A program made the translations under genes and the position numbers. Of a stretch of DNA of 18,979 bases, positions 1 through 11,178 are shown in pieces. The number at the start of each line of letters is the position of its first letter. Position 1 is the first letter of the stretch. Source of the stretch: Circinella minor (taxonomy: Eukaryota; Mucoromycota; Mucoromycetes; Mucorales; Lichtheimiaceae); contig JAEPRB010000469.1 in assembly GCA_016758965.1 (NCBI GenBank), positions 1 through 18,979 on the forward strand, given 5' to 3'. The notes under the pieces were generated by a model that did not search any database, was not told the DNA's origin, and saw only the letters and a program-made list of their open reading frames with translations.

Positions 1-649
1 CATTACGAACTATGTTGAAAAACAAGAGGTAAAAACACTACTCATAATAGAGTTTAGTTCTGTATCATATACATATGCAGGTAAGTGTAAATATTTACTA
101 TTCACTTAATACGTTGTGCAACTAATAGTCACTTGTTTAATTCAATAGTAACTATCATAGAAGTGACCTTTGAATCCATTTCAGAACGCACAAAAAGATA
201 TCCATACATATAGAAATAATATAATACGGTGAGCATATAACATTTAACTATGATATACGAAAACAATGTCAATAAACTCGGTAACTAACAGTTGAATTGT
301 AATGATATCTGAATCTACAAATATCTCAAGAAACTAATAGGTCCGAAAAAAGCCATACAATCATTGTATATAACAAAAAAAGAAGATCAAGCACAAGAAA
401 AACTAGTACAGTAAAAAACAAGTAGTAAATACATGTTATGATTTTGTCCTTATTTATCATAATAAAATAACGCTTTCCTATGGGGCATCTTCATTTTTTG
501 CTTAGTGTTAAGTTTTTATTTATGGATTGATCAAAGAAATTAGCAATTGCCTTTTTGCGTTCATAACTTTAGATATGAATATATATGTACTGTGTTATAT
601 TCGCAAATTCATCTAGTTATCTATTAATATACAGTATTCTCCTCAAGAG
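1..649. other. AT-rich intergenic sequence, nothing recognised
   Basis: No long reading frame, RNA gene or ordered repeat was found here on either strand. The sequence is strongly AT-rich with short A and T runs, like the spacers elsewhere in the window. Confidence 0.5.
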
Positions 650-2470
650 ATGCTACGAGAGTTATTCTACGTACCTATGGATGAAAAATCTGGTACTGGC
701 CCTGATGGGTTACCATAAGGTATTTGAAAATTGCTTTTTATGCAGCCCAATGTCGAAGAGTTAATATTACAGGAGTATATCGTGGATGGAAACATGTGTT
801 CATCTTTACGTACGTACTAAAAAAAACTAACAATCTCAAAAATTAATTGACAACCAGTTTTATTAGCTGTGAGGTCAAAATTTTACAACAGACTGTATTT
901 ATACCACAACGTTTCATCACAGAAAATGGCCTGGTACGTATCACAACTAATAATGGGAAACGCTCAACATGCCCAATCTACAGCAACAAGGTTGACACTC
1001 GACCGAGATAAGGTGTATAAATTGTTTATCTTTTTGGTTTTCCCGGTACAATCATGCACTGAATTATCTCACTCTTATTCAACAAAAAAAAATGTTGTAT
1101 TAATATTAATGGCCAGATCCGAAACTCATTTCAGCAAAGTGTGGATTACGAAGGGGTAATACGTTATCATTCACATTATTTAAGTATGCTCTTAAACCAC
1201 TTTTGTAACCCATTCAATAAAGCCTTCTTTATATAGGATTTGGTTTTTCTCATCGACAGACATCAAGAAACACCACCACAATAGCAGCCTCCTCAACAGC
1301 ATTCGCAATATCAACAGTACGTAACAGAAACCACAACAGCACAAGCGATTTCACTTAATGATTTTTCCTAGAAACAATGGAATTTATTATTACGTACAAC
1401 AATACAACTACCCATCTGTCATACCCGACAGGTCACACAGTCCCTTATTTATCTTGGGTACCCATAACAATATTGCTCATGCATATTGACTTCAACCTCC
1501 TGAAAATGATGTGGTACCACTGTACTTTGCATTTGGAACGTGGCCTCTCTATTCGTGTCCGTCCAACTACTCCTCTCAATACAGTAATCTTATCAAAATT
1601 GTAATATCTCTCTTTATCTAGTGGGTTTGAATAACTCTTTTCTATACAGGGAAGTCAAAAATAGAATCACATACAATTTTATTTTACTTCGTATGTTCTC
1701 AAAAATATTTAATGCAACATTTTGTTTACCGTGCCATAAAGGTGGCGTTAGATAACTTGGTCCTGTCATACAACAAAATGCTCTTTAAATACGTATGATC
1801 GCTTCAACGGCAACTAAAAAAATCATGTTACTCTCTTGTCTCGCAATCAGTGTATTATTCATCAACTTATTAAAGTGTAAAATAATTTCCTGATCATCGT
1901 ACAGTAATACTATTCCCGCAATGTCGACGACGAGGATTTTATCACACTGACTCATTAGATACCATTCTTACATACACTATCAATTACTTAAACTTAACTC
2001 AGAATAATACTACAACCATTTCGCCTAATGCTGTTTAATGTTTAGCTCTTTTGCCAATTTTCTCGCCTACAACATTGCAACATCCATACTTCACAACTAG
2101 TATTGAGAAGAGTGTTTCGTTGATAACCCGGGTATTGCATTCTTACGACTGTGTGACAAACTCTATCATGACTATATGAAACATCCTATACTTCAAAAAA
2201 AAGTCATCACAATATATCAACCTGTTGCCCATACCATCGGATATCCTCACCATCAGCTTATATCTGTTGACTATCAACCCTTGCGACACCCCATCAGCGG
2301 CAACAACAGCCACACCATCTTAACCCATTCACTTATTCTAATATTTAGTCCACCACCTATTTGCCGAATATGTCAGCAATCTAAGAAGTTATTGCTCATT
2401 TATTTTTATTTCATTGTGCATCTGGCATTAGGTTTGTACACTTGTATGGAATTACGTCAGTTCCCATGAT
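650..2470 (+). pseudogene. Possible decayed protein-coding gene, family unknown
   Basis: Several short stretches read like real protein but are broken by stops and frame changes. An open stretch from the ATG at 650 reads MLRELFYVPMDEKSGTGPDG and hits a stop about 22 codons in; the same frame continues as QPNVEELILQEYIVDGN near 743-795. Around 1262-1345 a Pro/Gln-rich run (QETPPQ, stop, QPPQQHSQYQQY) is followed by a Tyr-rich segment from about 1379 with one stop, and near 2280-2340 by another Gln/His/Pro-rich piece (TPHQRQQQPHHLNPFTYSN). A GTACGT donor at 810 and a CAG at 855-857 could mark an old intron. The composition suggests the low-complexity tail of a regulatory protein, but I recognise no domain. 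It could also be an intact gene with many introns that I cannot assemble, or chance. Confidence 0.25.
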
Positions 2471-2924
2471 CCTAAGCCTTTGGCATTTATACATTTCCTC
2501 CTTAGCAGGGATCCTCCGCCATCTTCTTTCCCACGTACCAAATTATTATTAATTGGCACCTACAGCTTCTCATATATATGTCGTGCTCAATAGCAATTTA
2601 ATTTTAATAACACATCTTTTATCCCTATTAAAATAGTATATGCTATCATTAATCGCCTCCTTATTGCAAGATAAAAGAGTAAGTAGCCGTTGGAATCCAG
2701 CTACTTTTGTCCTGTTATGAATAAGCTTGTGAGCTTGCGCCTCGTTGTTGTGATACAAGCTTAAATATGGTGCCTACGTAACTTTCTTTTTTTTACATAC
2801 GTATCAATAATCATGTAAAAATAAAATATGTAAAGATCATATAAAAAGATTTTTTCTTTTTATTATCTTTCCTCCCACCTTATCCCTCTTTCCTCATTGC
2901 ATTTATTCCATCTCGTCATTGACC
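2471..2924. other. Promoter/5' leader region of the F-box gene
   Basis: No coding signal. The last ~70 bases before the start codon at 2925 are pyrimidine-rich (T and C runs with CCTCCCACC and CCCTCTTTCC), a pattern common in fungal core promoters and 5' leaders. A TATA-like box lies upstream of it. Confidence 0.45.
2840..2847 (+). promoter_or_regulatory. TATA-like box
   Basis: TATAAAAA about 78 bases upstream of the F-box gene ATG and just before the pyrimidine-rich leader. The position suits a TATA element, but in such AT-rich DNA the match may be chance. Confidence 0.3.
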
Positions 2925-5297
2925 ATGGGTAATGCATCGCCAGTTACCACAGCAACTACAATCATCAATACAGCTATACCTATCCCTTCTTTCGAAAACC
3001 TCAAGAATGCATACAACCATCATGACTATTATGAAGTCATTCGACAAGCAACAAATACCATTGAACATATAGAACAATCAGAACTTTTATGGGTATTTGA
3101 ACGTCGCGCTTATGCGCTCAGTATGAAAAGTGAATTTGTAGCTGCTGAACACGATGCTAAAACCATGATAGAATACGCACCGTCTCTAGCTCAGGGGTAC
3201 TTGTGCTTTGGTAAATTGTTGTCTATGCAAGGAAAACAAAAAAAAGCTTCCAAAGTGTATGAAGAAGGTTTAGAAAAAGTAGCAACGAATGATTTAGCTT
3301 ATGGACAATTGTTACAAGCCAAAAAGAGGGTGGATGAAAAAAGCAATTATCATTTTGACTTGGTGAGCGCTCTTCCAATAGAAATAATGGATGAAATTGT
3401 AAAATTATTATCAGAAGAAGAAAGGCCAAATTTATTTGATGTTTCGACAATATGGTCTCAACGGTTAGAAAATTGTCAAGAGGCGTGGAAGTATATATAT
3501 AATGATCATGGCCATGATGGAAATATGGCTGTTTCACGAGTGTTACCAAAGATTGATAAACATATCAACCATCTCGCCATTACAGCAACAGAGAAGGAGG
3601 TATGGCTGAAATATCTTGAACATTTGGAAAACGGATATTTTCGGAATCTCAAGTCACTTAAATTGGCAGGTAAATATAATCTTTATATAACATGAGTACA
3701 TAATGTAATTTTTACAGTACGTAAAGAAGATCTTGGATAGTGATGAAACAGTTAAACTAACTAATAGTAATTTCGCTCTTATTACTGCTACTTTATTATT
3801 ATTACTACAGCTAATATTCCTAATACATTCCATACAAATTCAACAATATCATTAATGAATGGGTTCTGGAAAACACGCTTCACTTTGACCAAGATCGTCC
3901 TTGTATTTCACAAATATGGACCTCCAATAACAATTACGAATATACTATTCTACCTTCCCTATCTTGAAACGCTTCAATTCTATGTGAAGGATTCTCTTGC
4001 AGATGTACTTGGTGAACTAGAAGCTTTACAAAAACCACACCGTTCTTTAATCGACCTTTCATTAAGTACATCATCAACGTCCGGTGATGCTCTCAAACCG
4101 TTAACAAAATGGTGCCCATATGTTCAACGATTAAGGTTGCTGGGAGCAACACCAAGTGCAATTGACATTGTAACCGATTACTTCCCCAATGTCGAAATGT
4201 TGGGATATAATAATATGTTGGAGCTACCAGCATCACATAAAGTATTAAATCAAGACTACAACAACAAAGAGCCAATAATCCCGGTTATTAACATGGATAA
4301 TATGTATACCAAGCAGCAACAAGGAAGGTTACGTGCATTCTACTCCAGTAACGGTGGACGAGGTGTATCTGGGGATGAATTTTTGCGACTTCTGCAAAAG
4401 AATCAGAGAACATTGGAGATACTACATGCCAACATGAGTATAACAAACCAGCAAGATATGGATGGTGAACCCCATGATAGTTTTCGTCCAGGTTACGCAA
4501 TGAAAGCAGAGAATACTGTATTGAATATGGATCGATTGAAAAAGATAATGTACTGGCCAGATATTTATGAGGCATATGAACCACTCTTTTGTCGAATGGT
4601 CGCACCGTCACTCACGTATTTTGAATCAGTTGAAACGTTTGATTTATCCGCTGTTGTGGATACATTGATAAACTCTCACCAACAGTTAGAAACGCTCGCG
4701 TTTTCACACGTTTATTTGAGACACAATGATGAAGAGAATACTCTTGATACAGAATCTTGGATACGTTTATTTAACGAATATGCTACCACATCACTGCCTG
4801 GACCGAATACAACAAGAAAGCTAAGAAATGTTATGTTCGAATATTGTCATAATATTTCGGACGATGTACTTGATGCCCTTGCCAATATCAAGACGATCGA
4901 ATGCGTGGGTTTCAAGGGTATTAGTAGAATTACACGTCGAGGATTCAAGGACTTTTTCATCAAGTTAAATAAACAAAACGTGCAAATAACCAAGTTCATA
5001 TTGGGAAACATGGAAGAATTGCCGGATCGTGATACAATTTTTAATCATCATACTCTTTTGGATATAATTAGCCTTATGAATGAGCTTGAGGAGCTTCATA
5101 TATATGACATAGATTGGTTAATTGAGGAAGATATCGAAGAATGTGTCTATACTGCAAAAAAGTTGAATACTTTGGTCGTAAAACGTTGTCATGTTGACGC
5201 TGAACAGATAATATCATCTATATATAAGACAGGTAGAAAACTCAAATATGTAAAAATCATTGACTATTATGATGATGAGTTTGATACGTACCTATAA
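2925..5297 (+). CDS. TPR / F-box / LRR protein (probable SCF ubiquitin-ligase adaptor)
   Basis: Two exons, 2925-3669 and 3811-5297, with a 141-bp phase-1 intron (GTAAAT donor, TACTACAG acceptor); the protein is 743 aa. The acceptor at 3716-3717 is rejected because it leads quickly to an in-frame stop. The ATG at 2925 sits in a good context (gaccATGG); the frame opens two codons earlier only with TTG. Residues ~20-130 look like TPR helices (paired helices with A/Y/G spacing, e.g. ERRAYALSMKSEFVAAEHDA). An F-box starts near residue 150 with LPIEIMDEIVKLL and continues through W-rich positions to about 190. The rest has irregular leucine-rich repeats (LKSLKLA, LEELHIYDIDWL, LKYVKIID). TPR then F-box then LRR is the order in fission yeast Pof3 and budding yeast Dia2, where the F-box binds Skp1 and the LRR picks substrates for ubiquitination. 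Orthology to those is not claimed; Mucorales have many such proteins. Confidence 0.85.
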
Positions 5298-5876
5298 TTA
5301 AGAGATTTCTATGGGTGCAGCGAACGTCTGACCACCGGGGCAGTGTTACTATAGTGATACTAAAGTGCCAGCTCTAATCTACAACTAGTTCTTTAATTGG
5401 CACTTATGCTAAAAAGTAATTAATTTCTTCTTATCATATATTGTACTATAATCCCTAAAAATGCATAAATACAGTATTATATAAATAATAGAAGTATCCA
5501 TTGCAAAATGTTATTACACATATATAAAGCGCATCATTTATACAGTATTATTTTTGGTTGGTGGTTAGGGACTTACAAGCTACTGTCTGAGATGTGGAGA
5601 ATCTTTATATATTTAATACATAATCTAATAATTTTATTTTTATTTTTATTTTTTTTTATTAGGCTGTTATGTTCAACAATTCGGAATATTTATATGAACA
5701 GTTGAATTTTTTTATGATGTGTATTAGTATGTCTTGTATTTTGCACCTTTTTCCTTCATTTTTTTGAAGTGGTAAAACAATATTTTCATACCTTTTTTTT
5801 TGATGTCTAATAACTAAACAAATTTATCATAAAAAAAAATAAAAAAAAACGCACGGGCCGCCTTTCTGAAACGTCA

Positions 5877-5919
<43 letters not shown>

Positions 5920-6132
5920 CGCTCCTTGCGTGGCTATTGCTGCGGAAACACAAAAACTATAATAAATACGAGTCACCAGACACCTGCGTAACAATTATTT
6001 TTTTCTTTCTTTCACCTTTTTTATTTTTTTCCCTTATTTTTTTTTATATAGAAACTCTCACGGTTTTATATACTTTTCGATCTTAAACACACACTCACGA
6101 GAAATAATAACAATAATAAATAAATAAATAAA
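5298..6132. other. Intergenic region: F-box gene 3' flank and HRP1 promoter
   Basis: AT-rich with no convincing gene; the short open frame at 5508-5705 is low-complexity and T-rich. The right part is the HRP1-type gene's promoter: a 41-base T run, a mixed T/C tract, and a leader of AATAATAA/AAATAAATA repeats running into the ATG at 6133. Confidence 0.55.
5879..5919 (+). repeat. Uninterrupted 41-base poly(T) tract
   Basis: A pure T run starts 254 bases upstream of the HRP1-type start codon. Poly(dA:dT) tracts exclude nucleosomes and mark fungal promoters. It may alternatively be the A-tail remnant of an inserted retro-sequence in reverse, but no element body is recognisable beside it. Exact length is liable to sequencing error. 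Confidence 0.8.
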
Positions 6133-7947
6133 ATGGCAGATGATTTTGATGATGAACTTTATAATGTATATAATACTGTTAAAGAAGATTCGTTAGGTAA
6201 TACAGACATTTATGGTGATGCTTATAAAGATGCTTTAACAGGTGAAGAACCAACTGAACAACAACAACAACAAAATAAAGATGCTTCCAATGAACATTCA
6301 GAACAACAACAAACTAATACTAATACTACTATTGGAACCCATAACGAAACTAATGATGTTATCACTGCAAGTGGTACCCATGATCCATCTAATACTACTG
6401 GTGAATCAAAATCAACAACACAACAAGCAGCAGAACAACAACAAGTAACTCAACCACAACAGTATGCAAATTATTCACCACAACGACATCAACCATCTCC
6501 ACAAGGACAAATAGGTCCACAACAACCACAACAGCAACAACAACCAGGAGGTCAACCCATGATGTGGAATTCGTTTTCTCCAAATATGTATCAACAATAT
6601 GCAGCTTATCAAAGAACATTACAACAAATGGCCAATCCATATCAAATGCAAATGTTTCAACAACAATTTCGTCAACAACAATTACAACGACAACCACCAG
6701 GTTCTTCCATGATGGAACAACCACAACAAGAATTTGATGAGGAAGGAAATCCTAAACCTCCATCTGTTGCTAGTGCTGCTAATCAAGATGAAGGGTAAGT
6801 TTCTTTTTTTTTTCTTTCAAGATTAACGCTTGTATGTATATACATATATCTATATAGAAGAAAGATATAAAAAACAACCAGAAATGACAAGCAAGGAGGA
6901 GGGAAAGCCTTTTATTTTTTCGTTTTATTTTTGGCTTGCGTTGGTTGTATATATTATTATTATCCCCACCCATGTTATCTCCTCTATATTTTTTTTTTGG
7001 TTACATAATTGGAGTAACAAAAAAAAATTCAAGAACTATTTTGGTGATGTATATAATATCGTTATATATATAACGCAGTCGATACCCAAGTTATTTTCTT
7101 TTTGAAAATTGGCATATAATATATAAGCAAGAAGTCGATCCATATATGTATATATAATAATGTAGTACAAGTAAATATTTAGAAGAATAAGTAGAACCAA
7201 TATATCATAAAAGAAAAATATCTTTTTGCCGTAGAAAAAAAAAAAACTTTTTTCATTTTAGATTTATAGAAGAAATACAATATATAATATATACAAATAA
7301 CTCCCTCCTCCTTTTTGTTGTTGCCAAGTTTTTTTTTTTCTATATTAGTAGTATATGCTATGTATATATATTTATATTCATATATAAATATATATATATA
7401 TAATATTAGGTATTTGAAATTGAAAGAAAATATAACAATGTTTATTAAACTACTCTTTTTTTTTGTCTCTTTTCTATTTTCTATTTTTGTTTATTATACA
7501 AATTTTGTTATGGAATATATATATATATATATATATACTTGTTATTATTATATAATTTAGAAAAATGTTTATCGGAGGGCTTAATTGGGAAACGACTGAT
7601 GGTAAGCCATTCAAATTATATTGATGATTGTTAAATTGGATGTATATCCCTATGATTTTTTGATTAGGGAGAAAAGGAGTATTATTTCGAAAAAAAAAAA
7701 AAAGAAAAAAAGACAAGATAATGCAAACAACTGATGATATATATACATGTAAATCCTTTAATTTAAAAATTATATAGAAACATTACGCACTTACTTTTCA
7801 CAATTTGGGGAAGTAGCAGATTGTGTTGTTATGCGTGATCCAACGACAGGTCGATCCCGTGGATTTGGATTCTTAACTATGGCAGATCAAAATGTGCTCG
7901 ATACGATTGTAGACCAAGATCATTATTTAGATGGCAAACGGGTATAA

Positions 7948-7985
<38 letters not shown>

Positions 7986-8796
7986 TAATGATAATAATAT
8001 ATTTTATTTACTAAGAGCTCCTACTTCCCCTATATTTTTTTATATGATCCATCCATGAAAATAGATTGATCCAAAACGGGCCATTCCAAGAGAAGAACAA
8101 GATAAAACCGAAAAAATCTTTGTAGGTGGTATTTCCGCTGAAGTAGAAGAAGAAGAATTCCATGAATACTTTACACAATTTGGTAAAGTCATTGATGCTA
8201 CTTTGATGACGGATCGAGATACGGGTAGACCACGTGGATTTGGTTTTATCACTTTTGAAGATAGTAGTGGAGTAGAAGAAGCTTTAAGACATCCAGATTT
8301 AGCTATCAAGGGTAAAACAATTGAAGTTAAAAAAGCAATGCCAAAATCAAAACAATTGCGTCAACAATCATCAGGATCACGGGGTGGAGGACATCATCAA
8401 GGTGGAGGTTATTTACCTAATACACGTTATGCAGGTGCTGCCGGTTATAATGGTTCACAACATCAAAGTGGTCGTGGAGGATATGGAGGTGGTGCACCAG
8501 CTTACGGTGGACATCATCAACATCCAGGTGCTGCTGCTGGAATGTATCCTAATATGTATGGTTATGGAAATTATAATATGGCTGCTGCTGCTGCTTATTA
8601 TGGTGGCAATAATGCAGGTCGTTCATCAAGTAACTATGGTGGTAACTATGGTGATGATGGTACAGGTGGTGGAAATGATTATCGAGATAATGACGATCGT
8701 GATGATCGACGAAAGGATAATCGATCTTCAGATAGAGGGGGTGGTGCTCTTCATGCAACTCAAGCAAGAAGTCAACATCATTATCGACCTTATTAA
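6133..8796 (+). CDS. HRP1: HRP1/Nab4-type hnRNP (two RRM domains; mRNA cleavage/polyadenylation and export)
   Basis: Four exons: 6133-6794, 7561-7601, 7778-7941 and 8065-8796; all phases agree and give 532 aa, close to the yeast Hrp1 length. Residues 1-~220 are acidic then Gln/Asn/Thr-rich, with a QPQQ/QYAAYQ/MQMFQQQF section. RRM1 (~222-295) has RNP2 KMFIGGLNW and RNP1 RGFGFLTM (262-269). The linker DGKRIDPKRAIPREEQDKTE is nearly diagnostic of the Hrp1 group. RRM2 (~306-380) has RNP2 KIFVGGIS and RNP1 RGFGFITF (346-353). The C-terminus is Gly/Tyr/Asn-rich with scattered RGG-like sites and ends in HHYRPY, fitting a PY nuclear-localisation signal at the extreme end. In yeast Hrp1 binds UA-rich polyadenylation enhancement elements as cleavage factor IB, shuttles to the cytoplasm and is imported by Kap104. 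DAZAP1/Musashi relatives share the RRM pair, so the family is sure and the one-to-one orthology likely. Confidence 0.9.
6795..7560 (+). other. HRP1 intron 1 (766 bp, unusually long)
   Basis: A perfect GTAAGT donor at 6795 and a TTTAG acceptor ending at 7560 join the Gln-rich exon to the 41-bp exon that starts RRM1, restoring GKMFIGGLNW in frame. The other introns in the window are 73-176 bp. It holds A/T runs, a 16-bp perfect palindrome at 7060-7075 (CGTTATATATATAACG) and an AT dinucleotide run just before the acceptor. The small open frames inside are low-complexity and I do not call them genes. Confidence 0.8.
7514..7538. repeat. (AT)n microsatellite in HRP1 intron 1
   Basis: An alternating AT run about 20 bases upstream of the intron 1 acceptor. 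It may stand in for, or interfere with, a polypyrimidine tract. Confidence 0.75.
7951..7978. repeat. (AT)14 microsatellite in HRP1 intron 3
   Basis: An alternating AT run starting a few bases after the weak GTATAA donor of intron 3 (7942-8064). It is self-complementary and probably length-variable between strains. Confidence 0.8.
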
Positions 8797-9232
8797 AAGA
8801 ACAATAGCAAATTCCTTATCTATCTTACTTTCAATTTTTTTTCTACTACTTTGTTTTTGTTTTCATTGGATTTATTAACTTTATAAAAAAAAAATCAAAC
8901 TTCTCCAATGATATATGGATCTATACTTAACAACCAACAACAAGTATTTTACTTTGTTTTTTTTTTAATTCCTTTTCATTACGTATTGCTTTATTTTGTG
9001 ATTCTTTTCTGGTTTTTTTTATAAAATTTTTGTTGATTATAATAAATTAGCAAGTCGAATAATCTTTTTTATTTTTATTTTTTATGGATATAATAACAAA
9101 TTGTATTAGCCTAATACAGTTTTTTTTTTCTCATTTACAAATTATTATGTACATACAGATAGCAAAATGTTCAATTATGGAAGGGTGGAAAAGGGGTTTG
9201 TGTGTCATATATACTTTTCTTTTTCAATTGGA
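8797..9232. other. Shared 3' intergenic region between convergent genes
   Basis: HRP1 ends at 8796 and the minus-strand septin-like gene ends at 9233, so both 3' ends fall in 436 bases. An AATAAA hexamer lies at 9041-9046 on the plus strand, with T-rich stretches around it, suitable for polyadenylation. No other feature seen. Confidence 0.55.
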
Positions 9233-10992
9233 TTAGTTAGTATTTGTTGTCCACCACTGATATACATCAAATGATAAATGAATGATGATTAATAAAGTCA
9301 TCCCAATCACAATCAAGCTCATCTTATTTAATGTTGGTAATAATGATAATAATTGAAATGAATATAATTCCTGTTGTTGCTTTTGTTGCTGTTTCTGTTG
9401 CTGATATTGTTTTGTCATTATGGGTGCTGTTGCCGTTTTCGTTGTGGATGATGACGAAGATGCAGGTGAAGTACTATCAAAAAATACCAAGTCTTCAAGT
9501 GAACCTTGTTGAAATAATGTATTGAGTTCTGTCAATATTAATTCAATACGTTTACGACGTCCTACGGATGTTAATTCTTGTTTCAATGCACGTTCTCGTT
9601 CAAACATTTCTCTTTCCATTGTTTTTCGTTTTTCACTCACGTAACGAGAAATGTACAAATTCATATTTTGTGTATGTCGTGCACGTAATGCATGAATACG
9701 ATCCACTGTTTCTGCATTGGTTAAGGCTGTTGTTGTTGATAATAATAAAGTATCATCTTCTACTTCATCTTCATGACTATCCTCCATCATCGTTGTCATC
9801 GTCATTATGTTGGATAAATCTTGATGATGTTGTTGTTTTTGATCCATCATGACACTATGTTGAGAAGCTCTCCAAGTAACGAATTTTTGTGCAGTCGATT
9901 GACGAAGTAATTGTAATCGATTAGAAGAAAATAAAATTCGATCACAAAACCAAGGTACAATCGTATCAATATCAGTTAATGAATCAAATATATCAAAAGG
10001 TTCAATGTTATTTTCTTGAAATTCCAATTGAATGAATGAAGAAGGTGCTTTAGTATTGTTATTATTAATATTTTGAGAAAGACGATTCGAATGATTATTT
10101 GTGAGAATGATAGGAATTAAATTGCATAATGGTTGTAAAGCACGCATATATTCAATATCCACTCGTTTAAGTCGATCCAAAATAATGTAAATACATGCAT
10201 CAATATGTGTATGAGCACCATGGGTATTTTGTACAAGTCGTGTTAATCTAGATGTATTGGGATGCATAGGATTTAACATCATATTGGTTTGTTGAAATTG
10301 TCGTTCAATATAATGAGTTACTGAAGAAATGATCGATTCAGCCTATTATATAGTTTTTAGTGTTGGTTATATTTAGGTTGAGTTGTACAAAAAGATAATA
10401 AATCAAAAATTCTTTGCCATTACTACATTAATACTGTATTATGCTTACATCAACGCATGCACCATAACCTGGAGTATCCACAAAACAAATACTTTTTTGT
10501 TGTTGATCATCATTATCCATTGAAACACGAGTTTCTTGAATAGTATAACCATCAAATAAAATATCTTCTGTTTCTCCAACTGTCATTTCTGACATATTTG
10601 TAAATGCTTGAACAAGTCTTGTCTTGCCAATACCTTTTTATTTATTTTTATTTTTTAAAAATAAATAAAAAAAAGTGTTTCATTTATATATATTTAATAA
10701 ACTCACCCGAATCACCACAAACCATAATACAAAGATGACCAATGTTATTAAGAGTAGAATTATGGTTATTATTGTTATTATCACTATTATTATTATTCTT
10801 GTTGCTGTTGTCAATACTATTATGTGATAAATCGTCATGGTCAAGATTCATTCGAGGTACAATGAGTTCATTATTACTATCTGCTGCTGCCATGGACCAT
10901 GTTGCAGCACCTGAAGAATTAGGACTTGAATCACTCCAACGATCAGAAGCTTCTGCTGCATGTATAAATACTTTACTACTACTATCGCTCAT
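9233..10992 (-). CDS. Septin-like GTPase with C-terminal membrane anchor
   Basis: Three exons on the minus strand: 10992-10707, 10633-10449 and 10342-9233, with GTGAGT and GTAAGC donors; phases agree and give 526 aa. Residues 1-~85 are Ser/Asp/Asn-rich and probably disordered. The P-loop GDSGIGKT (93-100) is split by intron 1. The G3 motif DTPGYG is at 148-153 (septins: DTPGFGD). HIDACIYII and VDIEYMRALQPLCNLIPII (about 203-236) match the septin core closely, but the G4 AKAD box is replaced by LTNN (~237-240) and the septin-unique element is poorly conserved. Residues ~370-437 are charged and helical, like a coiled coil. A Gln-rich spacer precedes a hydrophobic segment at ~498-516 (MSLIVIGMTLLIIIHLSF), with only ~10 residues after it. 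Canonical septins are filament-forming and lack such an anchor, so this is a divergent septin-type protein on a membrane that I cannot name. Confidence 0.75.
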
Positions 10993-11178
10993 TATTTGAT
11001 ATAATAAAAAAAAAGGTTATAGAAAAGAAAAAAAGAAGAAGAAAGAAAAAATAATAATAACACACAGAATAAACACGTCCTATTTATATATATATTAATC
11101 ACCCTAAAAATCTAAATAGTTATTTTTTTTTATCCTCTTAATTATAATAGAATATAATATTAATAAAACAAAAAAAGT
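10993..11178 (-). promoter_or_regulatory. Short upstream spacer of the septin-like gene
   Basis: This 186-base interval separates the stop of the MIC12-like gene from the septin-like ATG; both read leftwards. It is A/T-rich with AAGAAGAAG-type runs and a TATATATATA stretch (about 11085-11095). It must hold the promoter of one gene and the 3' end of the other. Confidence 0.4.

Noticed and set aside
3223..3549. Minus-strand frame inside the F-box gene
   Set aside because: It lies wholly antisense to the F-box exon and shows no recognisable protein features.
3670..3717. Shorter 48-bp intron in the F-box gene using the CAG at 3715-3717
   Set aside because: It is in phase but gives a stop within about eight codons, whereas the acceptor at 3809-3810 joins an open frame of 1487 bases.
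5508..5705. 65-codon frame between the F-box gene and HRP1
   Set aside because: T-rich low-complexity sequence with no start context, homology or splice partner that I can see.
6395..6724. Minus-strand frame of 109 codons rich in Val
   Set aside because: It is the antisense shadow of the Gln-rich CAA/CAG repeats of HRP1 exon 1.
8321..8878. Plus-strand frame overlapping the HRP1 last exon
   Set aside because: Shifted-frame shadow of the Gly/Tyr-rich tail with no domain; the RRM-bearing frame is clearly the coding one.
9331..9852. Two plus-strand frames opposite the septin-like gene
   Set aside because: Hydrophobic low-complexity translations of antisense Gln/Asp/Ser-rich coding sequence.
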